Positions 61,867 through 64,000 of a stretch of DNA of 64,000 nt are shown here, in pieces. The notes beneath the pieces were generated by a model, which saw only the letters and a program-made list of their open reading frames with translations, was not told the DNA's origin and made no database searches. A program made the position numbers and the translations under genes. Origin of the DNA: Pseudomonas grimontii (GTDB lineage: Bacteria > Pseudomonadota > Gammaproteobacteria > Pseudomonadales > Pseudomonadaceae); assembly GCF_007858185.1 (NCBI RefSeq), contig NZ_VFES01000001.1:1-64000 (forward strand), read 5' to 3'. Position 1 is the first letter of the stretch; each line of letters begins with the position of its first letter.

Positions 61867-62484
61867 TTATTGCCCCAGCTTGCGCGGTTGCCAGTCCTTG
61901 ATTACCAGCGTGACGTCCAGGTCGGTGCCGTGCAGCTTGATGCGCTCTGGTAGCCAATAGCCGCCCTGTTCCACGTAGCTGAGGTACTCCACCTGCCAGC
62001 CATCTTGTTCCAGGGTGGCCAGGCGGCTGTCACCGTTAAGGCTCAGGCGGCTCTTGCTGTCCGGTGCGGGCAAGCCACGGACCCACCACACCAGGTGCGA
62101 GACCGGCAGTTTCCAGCCAATCTGCTCTTCCAGCAGTGTTTCGGGCGAGGTGGCCTCATAGCGGCCCTGATTGGCCACTTCGAGGCTGACTTGTCCCGGG
62201 CGACCGGTCAGGCGGGCGGCGCCACGGCCCAAAGGGCCGGACAAGCGAATGTCGTAGTAGTCCTGGCGTTGCAGCCAGAACAAGGTGCCGCTGCCGGAGT
62301 CTTTCGGCGCGCGCACACCCACTTTGCCTTCGATCTGCCAGCCGTCGATGCTGGCGAGCTGATCCTTGTGCTGCTTCCATTGCGCCGGGTTGCCCTGGCC
62401 TTCAACGGATTCACGGCTGCCTATGCCCGCGCAACCGGCGAGCAGGGCGATAAGACTGAACACTACAACGTGGCGCAAGAACAT
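61867..62484 (-). CDS. lolB: Outer-membrane lipoprotein insertion protein LolB
   Basis: This 205-residue lipoprotein has signal [18 protein letters not shown], lipidated C18, and a LolB domain ([25 protein letters not shown]). It accepts lipoproteins from LolA and inserts them into the outer membrane. It lies 4 bases after the TPR gene and before ispE. Confidence 0.93.
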   Translation of the reverse strand: MFLRHVVVFSLIALLAGCAGIGSRESVEGQGNPAQWKQHKDQLASIDGWQIEGKVGVRAPKDSGSGTLFWLQRQDYYDIRLSGPLGRGAARLTGRPGQVSLEVANQGRYEATSPETLLEEQIGWKLPVSHLVWWVRGLPAPDSKSRLSLNGDSRLATLEQDGWQVEYLSYVEQGGYWLPERIKLHGTDLDVTLVIKDWQPRKLGQ

Positions 62485-62488
62485 AAGC

Positions 62489-64000
62489 TTAAAGGGTCTC
62501 GGATCCGGTCAGGCGCTTGATGGTGCCGCGCAGGATGGGGCTTTCGGGTTGTTCCTTGAGGAATTTTTCCCAGATTTGGCGGGCTTCGCGCTGCTTGCCA
62601 TTGGCCCACAGCACCTCGCCCAGGTGTGCAGCGACTTCCTGATCGGGGAAGCGCTCCAGCGCCTGGCGCAGCAAGCGTTCGGCTTCGTCGAGGTTGCCCA
62701 GGCGATAGTTCACCCAGCCCAGGCTGTCGAGTACGGCCGGGTCTTCCGGGTTGAGCTTGTGCGCTTGTTCGATCAACACCTTGGCTTCGTCGTAACGCGT
62801 GGTGCGGTCGGACAAGGTGTAGCCCAAGGCATTCAGGGCCATGGCGTTGTCCGGGTCGCGCTTGATGATCAGGCGCAGGTCTTTTTCCATCTGCGCCAGG
62901 TCATTGCGTTTTTCCGCCTGCATGGCGCGGGTGTACAGCAGGTTCAAATCGTCGGGGTATTGCAGCAAGGCTTGTTGCAGTACCTTCCAGGCGCGCTCAC
63001 CCTGATTATTGGCGGACAAGGTCTCGGCCTGGATCAGGTAAAGCTGTATCGCGTAGTCCGGTTCCGCATCCCGTGCAGCGGCCAGGCGTTTTTCTGCCTC
63101 GTCGGTGCGACCGTTGCTCATCAGGATGTCGGCCTGGCGCAGTTGGGCCGGCAGGTAGTCGTTGCCTGGGCCGACTTGTGCGTATTCGAGCAGGGCGGCC
63201 TGTGGGTCGCTGCGTTCTTCTGCGATGCGGCCCAGGTTCAGGTGTGCCGAGTCGACATGACTTTCACGCTCGATCAGCTCTTCCAGATAACCCTTGGCCT
63301 CGTCCCAGGCCTTGGCTTCCAGGCACACCAGCGCCAGGGAGTAACGCAGTTCATCGTCATCCGGGTATTGCTGGAGCAGGTTGGCGAACTGCACTTTGGC
63401 GTCCTCCATGCGGTCCTGCTCCACCAGCGTGCGTGCATAAGTCAGGCGCAGGCGCTTGTCGTCCGGGTATTTCTTGATGCTTTTTTCCAGCAGTGGAATT
63501 GCTTCCTTGCCGCGATTGAGGTTCTGCAGCAGGCGCGCGCGCAGAAGAATCGGCGCGATCTCGCCCTCTTCCGGCGGGTTCTGTTCCAGCAGCTTCAGTG
63601 CGGCTTCGGCTTCATCATCCTGTTGCAGTAGCAGGGCCTTGCCGAATACCAGTTGGCTGTTCTTCGGGTGTTTTTGCAGCAGGCGGTCGAAACTCTTCAT
63701 CAAACCGTTGCGCGTGTCCTGGTCGGTGTCGGCAGCCGACAGCGCAAGAAAGTCGAAATGGGTGTCGCCCTTGCCTTGCAGGACTTTCTCCATATAGACC
63801 ATGGAGTCGTCATAACGCCCGGCCCGCGCCAATTGGATGGCTGCGGCCCGCTGGGCTTCCAGATCGTCCGGCGCGTTCTTCGCCCAGATCAGCGAGGTGT
63901 CCAGCGCGGCCTGATCGGCCCCCAAATACTCGGCAATGCGGAACGCCCGCTCGGAAATTCCCGGGTCTTGAGTGTTGATAGCCTGGGTTACATAGTTATC
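62489..64000 (-). CDS. TPR-repeat protein (5' end outside window)
   Basis: The reading frame continues without a stop to the window edge, so at least 503 residues are present and the true start is missing. It consists of tandem tetratricopeptide repeats, e.g. [46 protein letters not shown] near the C-terminus. Such proteins upstream of lolB in Pseudomonas are predicted exported scaffolds of about 580-590 residues. Operon with lolB and ispE. Confidence 0.88.
   Translation of the reverse strand, partial: DNYVTQAINTQDPGISERAFRIAEYLGADQAALDTSLIWAKNAPDDLEAQRAAAIQLARAGRYDDSMVYMEKVLQGKGDTHFDFLALSAADTDQDTRNGLMKSFDRLLQKHPKNSQLVFGKALLLQQDDEAEAALKLLEQNPPEEGEIAPILLRARLLQNLNRGKEAIPLLEKSIKKYPDDKRLRLTYARTLVEQDRMEDAKVQFANLLQQYPDDDELRYSLALVCLEAKAWDEAKGYLEELIERESHVDSAHLNLGRIAEERSDPQAALLEYAQVGPGNDYLPAQLRQADILMSNGRTDEAEKRLAAARDAEPDYAIQLYLIQAETLSANNQGERAWKVLQQALLQYPDDLNLLYTRAMQAEKRNDLAQMEKDLRLIIKRDPDNAMALNALGYTLSDRTTRYDEAKVLIEQAHKLNPEDPAVLDSLGWVNYRLGNLDEAERLLRQALERFPDQEVAAHLGEVLWANGKQREARQIWEKFLKEQPESPILRGTIKRLTGSETL

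Noticed and set aside
1..64000. CRISPR arrays, prophage or complete IS elements
   Set aside because: No regularly spaced repeats, transposase, integrase or phage structural genes were seen.

Overview
This 64 kb window is chromosomal DNA from a Pseudomonas of the P. fluorescens group. The evidence is the gene order (rRNA operon end, mksFEB, holD-rimI, a carbonic anhydrase, then ychF-pth-rplY-prs-tRNA-Gln-ispE-lolB), REP-type palindromes built on GTGGGAGGGGGC, GC-rich coding sequence, and a Hrp1-type (Rsp/Rsc) type III secretion system (T3SS) of the kind known in plant-associated fluorescent pseudomonads.

Layout. 1-160: 3' end of an rRNA operon (5S rRNA and terminator). 268-3833: a Let/Pqi-type lipid-transport operon with two half-length PqiA proteins and a six-MCE-domain partner. 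3983-8794: mksF-mksE-mksB condensin operon (minus strand). 8943-10170: holD-rimI. 10228-15503: a very acidic small protein, beta-carbonic anhydrase, a SET-domain methyltransferase, a secreted protein of unknown function, a Tat-exported acid phosphatase/phospholipase C-like lipoprotein and a small unknown protein. 15628-19895: three transporters (short-chain fatty acid, MFS, gluconate). 20081-27622: a CzcCBA heavy-metal efflux operon with a convergent CzcR/CzcS-like two-component system, followed by a candidate sRNA and an OprD-family porin. 29507-38394: accessory metabolism (DUF2790, flavin reductase, AraC regulator, LysE exporter, ddlA, a toxin-antitoxin pair with a frameshifted toxin, laccase-domain protein, gamma-glutamyltranspeptidase, PhzF, EamA transporter). 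38513: tRNA-Met.

38911-56977: a complete-looking hrp/hrc T3SS block between tRNA-Met and ychF. An ECF sigma factor (hrpL) has a sigma-54 promoter. hrpJ-hrcV-hrpQ-hrcN-hrpO-hrpP-hrcQ-hrcR-hrcS-hrcT-hrcU runs rightward. hrpA-hrpB-hrcJ-hrpD-hrpE and hrpF-hrpG-hrcC-hrpT-hrpV run leftward, and a single HrpS-like enhancer-binding protein sits at the far end. Three near-perfect hrp boxes, each GGAAC(C/T)-N16-CCACNNA, precede the three structural operons, so the cascade HrpS -> sigma-54 -> HrpL -> hrp boxes can be read directly. No effector, harpin or translocator gene is seen in the block.

The most notable observations are repeat-length changes in coding sequence. hrpQ is broken by one extra G in a G9 tract. 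hrpD carries four copies of a 7-bp unit, where three would give a normal-length protein ending just before hrpE. A RelE/HigB-like toxin is broken by one extra G in a G7 tract. These are either contingency (phase-variable) loci, inactivating mutations, or assembly errors; reads would decide. 57301-64000 returns to housekeeping genes, and the last gene, a TPR protein, runs off the right edge.
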